Assembly: GCA_013285915.1 (NCBI GenBank)
Contig: JABDGS010000004.1
Span: 1-64,000 of the forward strand
DNA length: 64,000 bases
Direction: 5' to 3'
Origin: Bacteroidota bacterium
Lineage (GTDB): Bacteria > Bacteroidota > Bacteroidia > Chitinophagales > Chitinophagaceae
The position numbers and the translations under genes are program-made. A model generated the notes under the pieces. It was not told where the DNA came from and did no database searches. It saw nothing but the letters and a program-made list of their open reading frames with translations. Within the stretch, counting starts at the first letter, position 1, and each line of letters begins with the position of its first letter. This document shows, in pieces, positions 36,801 to 45,710 of the stretch.

Positions 36801-36835
36801 AAAAGAGGCGGTCTGTTTAAGATTGCCTCTTTTTT
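36801..36835 (+). terminator. rho-independent terminator after GLPGLI gene
   Basis: AAAAGAGGC (36801-36809) pairs with GCCTCTTTT (36825-36833) over a 15-base loop and ends in a T-run, 22 bases after the stop codon. Confidence 0.85.
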
Positions 36836-36887
36836 GAATATCCTCTTTATCCTGGAAACTCTCACCATCTGCGTTCTATCACCCGCC

Positions 36888-36958
36888 TCAATCCAATCTG
36901 CAATCTGTCACAAAGTGATCCCTTCGGGACAATCGGGTAATCTGCAATCCTCTATCCC
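36888..36958. repeat. heptamer-repeat element with TCACAAAGTGA core
   Basis: Left units TCAATCC-AATCTGC-AATCTG; core hairpin TCAC-AAA-GTGA (36908-36918) followed by TCCC-TTC-GGGA (36919-36929); right units CAATCGG-GTAATCT-GCAATCC. It ends over the stop codon of the TPR gene. The order of parts matches the pyrD and amidohydrolase elements. Nineteen bases (CAATCGGGTAATCTGCAAT) are identical to the right arm at 21.5 kb. Confidence 0.75.
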
Positions 36959-37602
36959 GGTATCCTTGAAATATATTTTTCTATCTCTTTTATTTGGGTT
37001 ACAACTTCCTTGGTGGTGGGTTTCATTGCTTTTGCCTTGCGGAAGAACTCTTTTGCAGCACGAAACTCTCTTTTGTTCATAAATATCTGGCACATGCTTA
37101 AATAGGCCACGGCCTGGCTTTCTTTGTCAGGTATGCCGGCACGTATGGCAGCACGTATGTAGCCCTCGCCTGCCCTGAAATCGCCTTTTTGCAAAGCCAT
37201 CATGCCTAACTGCAATTTGTTGGCGCCTTCTGCCTCCGGCATTGCCGCACCAAGTGCTGAGCTTTTTTTAAGATGTTTTTCGGCAGCGTCAAAATCCTGG
37301 TTCATCATTGCAAGGTTGCCCTTAACAGTATAATATGTTGAACGGATAGGTTTATATAACAGGCCGGGAAACCAAATGCTGTCTAATATTTTTTGCACTT
37401 CTTCCACATTGCCCTGTTCCATAGGCTCCTGTATCAAACGCATTGGGCCGATAAAGAAATTGGAAAATAAGCCGATCACCGCCAGGAAATACAGCACAAA
37501 AGCAGGCCAAAAACCACTGGTCATATTCACCAATACCGCCAGCACTACTGCCACTATACTAAGCCAAAAGCGGTATCTGATTATAAGGCTATAAAACTTC
37601 AT
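36952..37602 (-). CDS. membrane-anchored TPR protein
   Basis: A 216-residue protein. Two membrane helices at residues 13-55 are followed by a soluble domain with TPR-like helix pairs (TVKGNLAMMNQDFDAAEKHL; LQLGMMALQKGDFRAGEGYI; LSMCQIFMNKREFRAAKEFF). Such proteins scaffold complexes at the inner membrane. A -7-like TATCTTTG (minus strand, 37628-37621) lies 19 bases upstream. The stop codon is embedded in a heptamer repeat. Confidence 0.78.
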   Translation of the reverse strand: MKFYSLIIRYRFWLSIVAVVLAVLVNMTSGFWPAFVLYFLAVIGLFSNFFIGPMRLIQEPMEQGNVEEVQKILDSIWFPGLLYKPIRSTYYTVKGNLAMMNQDFDAAEKHLKKSSALGAAMPEAEGANKLQLGMMALQKGDFRAGEGYIRAAIRAGIPDKESQAVAYLSMCQIFMNKREFRAAKEFFRKAKAMKPTTKEVVTQIKEIEKYISRIPG

Positions 37603-37634
37603 ACACTCATTTTAGGAGCGCAAAGATAGCAGGA

Positions 37635-37669
37635 ATTGCGGATTGGCGATGGCGGATCGCAGATTGATG
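37635..37669. repeat. heptamer array (ATTGCGG type)
   Basis: Five degenerate units: ATTGCGG, ATTGGCG, ATGGCGG, ATCGCAG, ATTGATG, between the permease and TPR genes. Confidence 0.65.
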
Positions 37670-37735
37670 AAAAGTAAATATTAAACAGGAATATTAGAGA
37701 TAATAGGATATTTCTCAAAATGACGGAGTTGACAT

Positions 37736-37763
37736 ACTATGAGCCATGAACTATTTGCCATGA
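37736..37763. repeat. heptamer array ACTATGA-GCCATGA-ACTATTT-GCCATGA
   Basis: Four 7-base units in alternating pairs, ending 6 bases before the permease stop codon (which lies at 37770 on the minus strand). The word set recurs at 58129-58261. Confidence 0.7.
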
Positions 37764-37769
37764 AACTCC

Positions 37770-38864
37770 TCACCCCTTCACATTCAGCGCATCCCGCAAC
37801 CCATTGCCTAACAGGTTAAAGGCAAGCACAAGTAACATTATAGCAATGCCGGGCTCAAGGGCAAGCATGGGGTTGTTAGTAATGATAAAATTATAGTTCT
37901 CCTTTATCATTAAGCCCCAGCTGGGTTGCGGCGGCTGCACGCCCACGCCTAAAAAGCTTAAACCAGCTTCAATTACTATAGCTGAGGCAAAATTACTTGC
38001 TGCTATCACCATAACCGGCCCCAGTATGTTGGGCAATATGTGCAACACAATAGTGCGGGCGTTGGAATAACCTAACACCCTTGTTGCCTCAATATACTCC
38101 AGTTCCCTAACGGCTAATACCTGCCCGCGTACCAGCCTGGCTACATTTACCCACATGGTAAGGCCAACTGCAATAAAAACCTGCCAAAAACCTTTACCCA
38201 ATAGTAGCGTAACAGCAAAAACCAGCAGTAAAGTGGGTATGCTCCATATAACATTTATAAGCCACATAATAATATCATCTATCCAGCCCTTAAAGTAACC
38301 GGCCAGCGCACCCAGCATTATGCCAATAGTTAACGAAATAACAACCGTTATTAAACCTACGCTAAGGCTAACCCGCGTGCCAATAATAAGCCTGCTTAAA
38401 ATATCCCTGCCAAATTTGTCGGTACCCAGCCAAAAAGTTTGTTGTACAATGTTTTTTTGCGGGGTAAAATGGTACACTATTGCTATAAGCGGGTAGCCTG
38501 CTTTTTCAGTAACGCCTTCATCCACATATTTGGTAACAATAAGGCTGTCGTTTACAACGCTGTAGCCGGTAATGGGCACGTAATCGTAAATATCTCTTTT
38601 GCCACCGGCCAATGTTCTAAAGAAACTATTATCATCCGGACCAATTTGCTTGTCAATTTTCAACAGTTTAATGCTAAAACCCGGCTTATGGTTAGCAATT
38701 TCGGGTATTATCCTGTTAGCGTTGGGCGAATTATCAGGCGCTAAAAAATAGCAAAACACCGCCGTCAAAAAAGCAAGCGCAATTATTACCAAACCAAAAA
38801 CAGCACCTTTATTTTTTAACAGGCGGCGGCGAAACATTGCGTTATTTGAGAAATTTGCCGGCAT
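37770..38864 (-). CDS. ABC transporter permease, DppC/OppC type
   Basis: A 364-residue inner membrane permease; ATG 38864 was used because an upstream TTG lacks support. A first helix near residues 22-46 is followed by a periplasmic insertion of about 100 residues, longer than in E. coli OppC. Then come five helices with the ATPase-contact EAA loop EATRVLGYSNARTIVLHILPN and the C-terminal GLSFLGVGVQPPQPSWG. Such permeases import peptides or nickel; no partner permease, ATPase or binding protein is in the window, so it is an orphan as seen here. Confidence 0.9.
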   Translation of the reverse strand: MPANFSNNAMFRRRLLKNKGAVFGLVIIALAFLTAVFCYFLAPDNSPNANRIIPEIANHKPGFSIKLLKIDKQIGPDDNSFFRTLAGGKRDIYDYVPITGYSVVNDSLIVTKYVDEGVTEKAGYPLIAIVYHFTPQKNIVQQTFWLGTDKFGRDILSRLIIGTRVSLSVGLITVVISLTIGIMLGALAGYFKGWIDDIIMWLINVIWSIPTLLLVFAVTLLLGKGFWQVFIAVGLTMWVNVARLVRGQVLAVRELEYIEATRVLGYSNARTIVLHILPNILGPVMVIAASNFASAIVIEAGLSFLGVGVQPPQPSWGLMIKENYNFIITNNPMLALEPGIAIMLLVLAFNLLGNGLRDALNVKG

Positions 38865-39071
38865 GGGTTGAAGATAGGGCAATAAACCAAAAAACCCGTA
38901 AACTGCCTGTAACGGGATTTATAAAGCTGCAAATTATCTTTTAGGGCAGGGCTGGGTAGGCTGTGAATGTTTACATTTGCAAAAAATTAGCGTAACCCGT
39001 TTATTTTAACTTTATTAACACATCATTTTATTGATATTCGCCCAGCAAAGATTTTTTAATAATAATTGCTC

Positions 39072-39803
39072 ATGAAAAAATTCCTTTTCTTTTCTTTATT
39101 TATAGTACTTGTTTCATCATCAGTTGTGGCGCAAACCAAGGCAAAACCAAAATCGTCTAAGGATGAAATTGACCCATTTTCCCTTATTATAACTGCCGGC
39201 TCAAACTGGTCAATTTATTCAAACCCGGCAAACAGTGCCTCAGCTTTTACCCAGGCAAAGCAGGTTGGCGGTATAAGTTTTAGTATAGCAGGCAACTGGC
39301 CACTGGTAAAAAACTTCTCCCTGCAGGTAGGCGCCAGGCTAACGGAAAAAGGCAGCAGGGTATATGCCGACACACCTTATTTTCACATATTCAGTACATC
39401 ACGCCCATTATATTTAGAGTTGCCGATAGGTTTTGAATATACCCATAAGCTAAACCGCAATTTTAAGTTTTTTGTTGGTGTTGGTGGCTATATAGCGGAA
39501 GGTATTGGCGGTAAAACCAGCTATAGCGGTATTAGCGGCCAGCTTGGCGGAGAAGCATCTGTTTCTGGCCATGATAAAATTGTTTGGGGCAACCCTACAA
39601 GCACTTTGGTGCAGCCGCAAACATTTGGCGACATGAAGAAGTACGATTATGGCTTTACCGGCATAGCGGGCATTACCTACTGGAAATTGCGCCTTGCATT
39701 AAATTATGAGGAAGGCCTGGCTGCTATAGCTTACGGCGACAAAACGCCCAACCCCGACTCAAAGAACAAAACCATGAGCTTAACAGTAGGTTTTCAGTTT
39801 TAA
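39072..39803 (+). CDS. outer membrane beta-barrel protein (PorT-like)
   Basis: A 243-residue outer membrane protein. ATG 39072 gives a clean signal peptide ending SSSVVAQ; a TTG start two codons earlier is unnecessary. Alternating beta-strands run to a terminal strand ending VGFQF, whose final Phe is the usual outer membrane assembly signal. It belongs with the small porin-like barrels (OMP_b-brl class). Function unknown. Confidence 0.8.
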   Translation: MKKFLFFSLFIVLVSSSVVAQTKAKPKSSKDEIDPFSLIITAGSNWSIYSNPANSASAFTQAKQVGGISFSIAGNWPLVKNFSLQVGARLTEKGSRVYADTPYFHIFSTSRPLYLELPIGFEYTHKLNRNFKFFVGVGGYIAEGIGGKTSYSGISGQLGGEASVSGHDKIVWGNPTSTLVQPQTFGDMKKYDYGFTGIAGITYWKLRLALNYEEGLAAIAYGDKTPNPDSKNKTMSLTVGFQF

Positions 39804-39859
39804 AGCCTACTTTTAAACTTGTGTAGTTTACTTACTTACAGGTTTAACCAGCAGGCAAT

Positions 39860-40963
39860 ATGGTACGCAAGTTTTTTAAACGGTTGTTTATAGGGCTGAA
39901 TATTTTTATTTGTGCCTTTTACCTTATTGCCTGTCTTGCACCATTCGTAAGCACTGCATCCTGGCCCATATTTGGTTTTTTAAGCCTTTCATTACCATAC
40001 CTTATAATACTCCTTATATTTTCTGCTTTCTTCTGGCTTATTATTAAACCCCTTTATTCATTACTGCCTGTTTTGGTTTTATTGGTGGGGTACAAACAGC
40101 TTAGTGTTTTGTTTGCCGTTCACCCGGCTACAAAATTTGTCGCCGCAAAACCAGCATCGCGTATTAGGATAGTTTCATGGAATGTTGGTAACATGTACGG
40201 GCTTAGCAACAACGCCGATAAAAAAAAGCACACACGCATTGAAATAGCTGAGGCAATTTTAAAGCTGCAGCCTGATATTGTATGCCTGCAGGAATTTAAT
40301 AACTCTACCACCCGTGGCGAGGAAGCTAATAATATTGGCCTTTTTACTGCTGTGTACCCATATTACTATTTCTCGAAAGATGTAAATAAAGAAAATGGCT
40401 TTTACCAGTATGGCAGTATTATTTTTAGCAAATTGCCCATAACAGATAGCGGGCGCATACAATACCCAGGCAGGCCCGAAAGCCTTATTTTTACTGACCT
40501 GCATGTTGGCAACGATACACTGCGTATTTATACATCTCACCTTCAATCATTTAAGTTTAGTAAGGAAGATTATTCTGATATTAACAAGATTAAAGAAGAT
40601 AAACAGCCATTGGCGGCATCAAAAAATATTTTTCAAAAAATGAAACAGGCGTTTGAAGAGCGGGGCAAACAGGCATTACTGGTGCGCAGTGAATTAGACA
40701 GTTGTCGCATTGCCAGCATAATGTGCGGCGATTTTAATGATGTACCAGGCTCGTACACCTATTTTCATATACGCGGTAACAGGCAGGATGCATTTTTGCA
40801 AAAAGATTTTGGCATTGGCAGCACTTTTAACTCGCTGGCACCTGCACTGCGTATAGATTATATTATGCCCGATAACAATTTTACCGTTCATCAATTTGAT
40901 ATGGTGGACGAAGATCTAAGCGACCACGTTATGCTGGTTAGTGACGTAAGTTTGAAAAAATAA
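39860..40963 (+). CDS. membrane-anchored endonuclease/exonuclease/phosphatase-family protein
   Basis: A 367-residue protein. Three membrane helices cover residues 8-85. The EEP domain (residues 95-367) has RIVSWNVGNMYG, DIVCLQEFNN with the metal-binding Glu, IYTSHLQSF, MCGDFNDVPGSYTY (Asp-Asn), RIDYIMPDN and the closing SDHVMLVSDV. All catalytic residues of the fold are present. Members cut nucleic acids, phosphoesters or lipids; the membrane location favours a lipid or exported nucleic-acid target. Confidence 0.87.
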   Translation: MVRKFFKRLFIGLNIFICAFYLIACLAPFVSTASWPIFGFLSLSLPYLIILLIFSAFFWLIIKPLYSLLPVLVLLVGYKQLSVLFAVHPATKFVAAKPASRIRIVSWNVGNMYGLSNNADKKKHTRIEIAEAILKLQPDIVCLQEFNNSTTRGEEANNIGLFTAVYPYYYFSKDVNKENGFYQYGSIIFSKLPITDSGRIQYPGRPESLIFTDLHVGNDTLRIYTSHLQSFKFSKEDYSDINKIKEDKQPLAASKNIFQKMKQAFEERGKQALLVRSELDSCRIASIMCGDFNDVPGSYTYFHIRGNRQDAFLQKDFGIGSTFNSLAPALRIDYIMPDNNFTVHQFDMVDEDLSDHVMLVSDVSLKK

Positions 40964-41098
40964 ATTACATTTGCATCTTCATGACACAGTGTTATACATA
41001 CAGTTGTTGTTGCTTCGGCTGCTGATCTGTTCAGCAATGCCTTATCTTCTATACCTTAGTTTACTCAATCAATCGCCAACTAAAAATCTTGTATCTAA

Positions 41099-42613
41099 AT
41101 GTCACAGCTTAAAGTATATAATTCTTTAACCCGTACAAAAGAAGTATTTCAGTCAATAACGCCCGGCAGAATAGGCATGTACGTGTGCGGCCCCACTGTT
41201 AGCGGCGAAAGCCATTTGGGCCACGCACGCCCGTTTATAACGTTTGATATTGTTTACCGTTACCTTATGCATTTGGGTTATAAAGTACGCTATGTGCGCA
41301 ATATTACTGATGCAGGCCATTTTGAAGAAGAAGGCCGTGAAGCTGAAGATAAAATAAGCAAAAAGGCTGTGCTTGAAAAGCTGCAGCCCATGGAGCTTGT
41401 GCAGAAATACACCAATCTTTTTCATTGGGCCATGCACCAGTTTAATAATCTTGATCCTGCGATTGAGCCAACAGCCACCGGCCATATTATTGAGCAAATT
41501 GTAATGATTGAAAAAATAATTGTTGACGGCTACGCGTATGTGTCAAACGGCTCGGTTTATTTTGATGTAGAGAAATATAACACTGATTTTTCTAAGCTTG
41601 GCCAGCCTTATGGCATACTAAGCGGCAGGGTGCTTGATGATATGCTGGAAACCACCCGCGAGCTTGACAACCAGGAAGAGAAAAGAAACAAGGCGGATTT
41701 TGCTTTATGGAAAAATGCGCCACCGGAACATATTATGCGCTGGCAAAGCCCCTGGGGTGAAGGTTTTCCTGGGTGGCATATAGAATGCTCTGCAATGAGT
41801 GCAAAATATCTGGGCAGCGAATTTGATATACATGGTGGCGGTATGGACCTGCAGTTTCCGCACCACGAGTGCGAAATTGCGCAAAGCACCGTTTGCAACC
41901 ATATTATGCCTGCACGTTATTGGTTACATAATAACATGATAACCATTAACGGCAAAAAAATGGGTAAAAGCTATAATAATGTTATAAAGCTTACTGAGCT
42001 TTTTAGCGGCAACAGTCCTGTTTTAGAACAGGCTTATTCGCCCATGGTTATACGGTTTTTTATTTTGCAAACGCATTACCGCTCTACGCTCGATTTTAGC
42101 AACGAGGCCCTGCAAGCCTCTGAACGTGGCCTTAAACGCCTGTGGGAAGCCTATAATAATTTGAGTAAGTACGAGGCACGAGGTACGAAGTATGAAGTGG
42201 CTGATGATGTTGAACTTGATAAAAAAGTTAATGCATTGCTGGATGAGTTTGACGATTTTATGAATGATGATTTTAGTACCGCAAAAGTATTAGCCAACAT
42301 GTTTGAGCTTGTGCCTGTTATTAATGGCATAAAAGATAAACATATATCACCAACAGCTTTAAGCAGTAAAACCATTGAGGCATTGCAGGCGAAAATGAAA
42401 ACCTATCTTGAAGATATTTTTGGGCTGAAGGATGAGCAGGAAACAAATGACAATAAGCTTGATGGTGTACTGCAGTTGCTTATAAACATTCGCAAAGATG
42501 CCCGCGCAAAAAAAGACTATTTAACCAGTGACAAAATACGTAACGAACTTGCAAACATTGGCATACAGCTTAAAGACGAGAAGGATGGTAATATGAGTTA
42601 TAGTGTGGCATAA
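41099..42613 (+). CDS. cysS: cysteinyl-tRNA synthetase with in-frame repeat
   Basis: A 504-residue class I synthetase that charges tRNA-Cys. The HIGH-equivalent is SHLGHAR and the KMSKS-equivalent is KKMGKS. A zinc-binding Cys lies in YVCGPTVSG and further ligands are in FPHHECE. The anticodon-binding helical domain follows. At residues 357-366, [12 protein letters not shown] is encoded by four 7-base units (42168-42195), the kind of repeat seen elsewhere here. The insertion falls in the linker between the catalytic core and the C-terminal domain, so activity is likely kept. Confidence 0.95.
   Translation: MSQLKVYNSLTRTKEVFQSITPGRIGMYVCGPTVSGESHLGHARPFITFDIVYRYLMHLGYKVRYVRNITDAGHFEEEGREAEDKISKKAVLEKLQPMELVQKYTNLFHWAMHQFNNLDPAIEPTATGHIIEQIVMIEKIIVDGYAYVSNGSVYFDVEKYNTDFSKLGQPYGILSGRVLDDMLETTRELDNQEEKRNKADFALWKNAPPEHIMRWQSPWGEGFPGWHIECSAMSAKYLGSEFDIHGGGMDLQFPHHECEIAQSTVCNHIMPARYWLHNNMITINGKKMGKSYNNVIKLTELFSGNSPVLEQAYSPMVIRFFILQTHYRSTLDFSNEALQASERGLKRLWEAYNNLSKYEARGTKYEVADDVELDKKVNALLDEFDDFMNDDFSTAKVLANMFELVPVINGIKDKHISPTALSSKTIEALQAKMKTYLEDIFGLKDEQETNDNKLDGVLQLLINIRKDARAKKDYLTSDKIRNELANIGIQLKDEKDGNMSYSVA
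42168..42195 (+). repeat. in-frame heptamer array AGTACGA-GGCACGA-GGTACGA-AGTATGA
   Basis: Four consecutive 7-base units inside cysS, read as coding sequence. The total of 28 bases is not a multiple of 3, so a neighbouring change must have restored the frame if it was inserted whole. Confidence 0.65.
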
Positions 42614-42638
42614 TTATTTATTTTCAACCTTATTATAT

Positions 42639-43658
42639 ATGTCTAAAAATATATGCCTCTTAATCATTGCAATTGCAATTGCAACAAAAGGCCTTGCACA
42701 ATTAGACAGTGTTGCGCTTGCTAAAATTGCAGACAAAATTGAATTAAATTTTGAACTGTTTAAGGAAGAGGAGTTTGGGCCTGTAAGATTATCCATCGCA
42801 AACACAAAGGTTCTTATACCACACAATGACGACGTTACCGCTCAAATAAGAACACTGTTGTTTACCGGTGAATTTAAAGACACGAAAAGCCTGTTCGCGT
42901 GGCTGTTACCTATCGTGGATAAGATAGCGTTGAAAAGATATTTTGAAATAAATGATGATTTGTATACCAAATATGCAAGTCTTTATAGCAATATGGTTAC
43001 TGCAACGTGCCCGTGCTTTAATGACTTTGAAAAGGTGGGAGTACAGAATATATCCCGCGACAGCAACTCAATAAACGGCCTGCGGCATATTTGGGATGAT
43101 ACCAGTTTTCTGTCTGCATACCGTAAAAAAATTTTATCGTTAGACAACAACAGTAAGATACGTTTTTTGCAAGGCCTGGTAAGATATGCCCAGGTAAATT
43201 GCGATAACTATTTTAAAATATTGACCAAGTCATCGTTAAATGAGTTGCCAGAAAGGTTTGACAAGGGATGGGAAAACTTTAAAATAAGTAAGTTTTTTGA
43301 TATGGTACATTACGATGTGTCCGCGCAAACCGACTCACTACTTCAAATTTTTCCATCATTTAAACAATATTTGCCTGAGTTACAGAAAATTGCGTCTATT
43401 TATCAGAAAAACCCCCTGTTGCAATTACCAACAACAAGACTTGTACAACAACCTGGGTTTGATAGGAATACGAGTTTCTTTGTCATATATTCTAATGGCA
43501 AGCCAACAATCCTCGGACAGGCCGTATATGAAGTTGGCACCGACAAATTCATGCCTTATATTAAAAAGCTTACGTTTTACGCCAGGGAAAATTTACAGAA
43601 TATTAAAAACCTTGAAAAATCAATGCCGCCGCTACCGTTTGCCGATAGTAGGGATTAG
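42639..43658 (+). CDS. exported protein of unknown function
   Basis: A 339-residue protein with signal peptide ending ATKGLAQ; start set at ATG 42639 (a longer GTG reading overlaps the cysS end and loses the signal). The rest is mixed helical with CPCFNDF and VNCDNYFK, whose Cys pairs could form disulfides. I recognise no domain. It ends 5 bases before the converging MerC gene. Confidence 0.6.
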   Translation: MSKNICLLIIAIAIATKGLAQLDSVALAKIADKIELNFELFKEEEFGPVRLSIANTKVLIPHNDDVTAQIRTLLFTGEFKDTKSLFAWLLPIVDKIALKRYFEINDDLYTKYASLYSNMVTATCPCFNDFEKVGVQNISRDSNSINGLRHIWDDTSFLSAYRKKILSLDNNSKIRFLQGLVRYAQVNCDNYFKILTKSSLNELPERFDKGWENFKISKFFDMVHYDVSAQTDSLLQIFPSFKQYLPELQKIASIYQKNPLLQLPTTRLVQQPGFDRNTSFFVIYSNGKPTILGQAVYEVGTDKFMPYIKKLTFYARENLQNIKNLEKSMPPLPFADSRD

Positions 43659-43663
43659 GTCGA

Positions 43664-44041
43664 TCACTTATGCCCTACACTGCATTGCCTGTAGTTAAAA
43701 ATGTGCGCACTTACAATAAGCAATACCGCAGGCAGTAAAAACAACAATTCAACATTATGCCATACCTGTTTGGCCAAAAGGCAAAGCATACCTGCTGCAA
43801 ATAAGGCAAGAGGTAAAATGTTATGGTGATGTTTTTTAAACCCGTGGTACAGGGCGTTAGCGCCAACTGCAAAAGCAATTACAATCATCCCAATTTCAAA
43901 CAATTGGTTGTGTATAATATTAACTCCCAACAAGGGTAAGGAGGTTAAAAATATGGGCAGCAAAGCGCAATGTATGGCACATGCCACCGACACAAATATG
44001 CCCAGTCCGTCCCAGTTTATGCTATTTTTTGATTTGCGCAT
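43664..44041 (-). CDS. MerC-domain inner membrane protein
   Basis: A 125-residue protein. ATG 44041 begins at the conserved MerC-like start (DGLGIFVSVACAIHCALLPIF), and the longer frame upstream is not family-like. Four membrane helices; Cys18 and His20 in ACAIHC are the heavy-metal binding feature of MerC transporters. It diverges from the SCO-Fur operon over a perfect palindrome, suggesting metal control of all three genes. Bacteroidota MerC-domain proteins commonly neighbour Fur/Zur genes. Confidence 0.85.
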   Translation of the reverse strand: MRKSKNSINWDGLGIFVSVACAIHCALLPIFLTSLPLLGVNIIHNQLFEIGMIVIAFAVGANALYHGFKKHHHNILPLALFAAGMLCLLAKQVWHNVELLFLLPAVLLIVSAHIFNYRQCSVGHK

Positions 44042-44061
44042 CACCCCCGCAAAGGTACATA

Positions 44062-44080
44062 TTTGCAACTTTGTTGCAAA
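44062..44080. promoter_or_regulatory. perfect palindrome TTTGCAAC-TTT-GTTGCAAA, candidate Fur/Zur operator
   Basis: A 19-base site with 8-bp perfect arms, 21 bases from the MerC start and 73 from the SCO start. The Fur-family repressor gene is the last gene of the SCO operon, so self-regulation through this site is a natural reading. Fur-family sites commonly have 7-1-7 to 9-1-9 inverted symmetry. Confidence 0.55.
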
Positions 44081-44152
44081 ACAAAAGTTAAGCGCACTGC
44101 AAATTGCTAAACAACGCAAAATGCTGATTACCTTTGCACCACAATTTGTTTT

Positions 44153-44845
44153 ATGCGCAATAAAAAGGTGGTTGGCTACAGCATTTTCTTTTTTGTGCTG
44201 GTAGCGGTTTTTCTCATAGTGGTATTGGGTGAAGTAAAAACCCCAGGCGACCTTTTTAAGGCAGATACCTATGCAACCCTGGCGTCTAACTTTCACAGCA
44301 AGTCCCCTGTATTAAGCACTGTAAAACCATTTACGTTTACAACACAGGATGGTAAACCATTTACTGAAAAAGATATGCTGGGTAAGGTATGTGTGGTTAA
44401 TTATTTTTTTACTACCTGCAAAGGTATTTGCCCCCGCATGAACGCCAATATGCAAAGTATGGTGTACAATGTGTTTAAAGATAACCCAGACTTCATGATC
44501 GTTAGCCACACCGTGGACCCTGAAATTGATACCGCAGCAGTACTTAAAAAATATGCTGATAAACTTGGTGTTGACGGGCACAAATGGGTTTTTTTAACCG
44601 GCCGTAAGGACAGTCTTTACCAGGCGGCACGTAACAGTTACCTGCTTGACGATCCAAAAAATGCCGTGGTTAATATAAACGACCAGTTTTTACACACACA
44701 GTTTTTTGCGCTGGTTGATAAGAACGGCAATGTGCGCGGCCAGGTATATGACGGTTTAAAAAATGATGAATTAAAACAGTTGCAAAGTGATATAAAAGAA
44801 CTGCTGCGGGAAAAAGCAAATAACCCTTCTGCAGTTAGTTATTAA
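44153..44845 (+). CDS. SCO1/SenC-family copper chaperone-like protein
   Basis: A 230-residue membrane-anchored thioredoxin-fold protein. Residues 8-26 are the anchor helix. The copper ligands are Cys89 and Cys93 (TTCKGICP) and His181 (DQFLHTQFF). SCO proteins deliver copper to cytochrome c oxidase or act as thiol-disulfide reductases in the periplasm. It precedes the Fur-family gene by 11 bases. Confidence 0.92.
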   Translation: MRNKKVVGYSIFFFVLVAVFLIVVLGEVKTPGDLFKADTYATLASNFHSKSPVLSTVKPFTFTTQDGKPFTEKDMLGKVCVVNYFFTTCKGICPRMNANMQSMVYNVFKDNPDFMIVSHTVDPEIDTAAVLKKYADKLGVDGHKWVFLTGRKDSLYQAARNSYLLDDPKNAVVNINDQFLHTQFFALVDKNGNVRGQVYDGLKNDELKQLQSDIKELLREKANNPSAVSY

Positions 44846-44856
44846 TTAAACATTGT

Positions 44857-45279
44857 ATGGAAGCAGCAGTATCAGAGATATTAAAGCGAAGTCAGTTAAG
44901 TGTTACAGACAGCCGCAAACGTATACTGGAATTTTTTCACCAGTCAAGCGGCGCGTTGGCGCATGCTGATATTGAAAGGCTGTCGGGTGAACAGTTTGAC
45001 CGTGTTACTATTTACCGCACACTGCAAACCTTTGTTGAAAAAGGTATTATACACTCTATACCTACTGCAGATAACAGCATACGTTATGCACTATGTAAAG
45101 ACGATTGCGCTGAAGGCCACCACCACGATAACCATATACATTTTGTATGCGATAAATGCGGCACCACTTTTTGCCTTGACCATGTAAGCATACCTGCCGT
45201 TCAATTACCTATGGGCTTTACAAGCAGCCAAACAGATGTTATAGTTAGCGGCGTTTGCAAACAATGCAATGCTGCATAG
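44857..45279 (+). CDS. Fur-family transcriptional repressor (Zur-like)
   Basis: A 140-residue metal-dependent repressor. The winged helix has LSVTDSRKRILEFFHQ and FDRVTIYRTLQTFVEKGIIH. The dimerisation domain carries HHHDNHIHFVCDKCG with the first CxxC and VSGVCKQC as the second CxxC, giving the structural zinc site. Fur, Zur or Per type cannot be fixed from sequence alone; the neighbours (MerC, SCO) suggest zinc or copper status. Operon with SCO. Confidence 0.9.
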   Translation: MEAAVSEILKRSQLSVTDSRKRILEFFHQSSGALAHADIERLSGEQFDRVTIYRTLQTFVEKGIIHSIPTADNSIRYALCKDDCAEGHHHDNHIHFVCDKCGTTFCLDHVSIPAVQLPMGFTSSQTDVIVSGVCKQCNAA

Positions 45280-45320
45280 CGCAACAGTTTACAAATAATA
45301 TTTAAGCGTAATAAACAAAT

Positions 45321-45348
45321 GCCATCCAATAAAACAGGTGGCTTTTTT
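45321..45348 (+). terminator. rho-independent terminator of SCO-Fur operon
   Basis: GCCATC (45321-45326) pairs with GGTGGC (45337-45342), with one T-G wobble pair, and is followed by six Ts. Confidence 0.75.
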
Positions 45349-45710
45349 ATATGCACCGGTACTAATAAAAGCTATAGCCGAAGGTGGCTGTTATAGAGGA
45401 AACAGCAGCGTAGCCGTGTACCTTGTTTTGTTTTAGCGGTAAATAGAGTGTATTAATTATATGGAAACAATACGTTAAAAAAATCAATCATCTACGTTTG
45501 GCTAAGGCTATAAGCATGCGGAAAGCTGATTGCTGGCATAGTTTTTTGTATAAGGGGGTCAAGGAAAGGCAATTTACGTTAGCCGCTTAATTTATAACAC
45601 AGCAAATGCTGCCATAAATAATTGATTGCTATTGCTGTTTTGGCAACAACGGATGTAATTTGACTGACCATTGATAAACACACAACTTCTGCTTTAAAAA
45701 TCATTATTGT
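45349..45710. other. 362-base gene-free stretch, possible structured RNA
   Basis: No open frame of note. Near its start GGTAC (45358-45362) can pair with GTACC (45418-45422) around an inner stem GCTATAGCC / GGCTGTTATAG, giving a compact fold of about 70 bases. Beyond this I see only AT-rich sequence. No RNA family is recognised. Confidence 0.25.

Noticed and set aside
40964-41098. T-box-like leader of cysS
   Set aside because: Only a 5-bp hairpin (GCTGA/TCAGC) is seen, without T-box sequence or terminator, and T-boxes are not expected in Bacteroidota.
44042-44296. N-terminal extension of the MerC gene
   Set aside because: The upstream frame crosses the palindrome and the SCO start region and reads as non-family sequence; ATG 44041 gives the MerC start.
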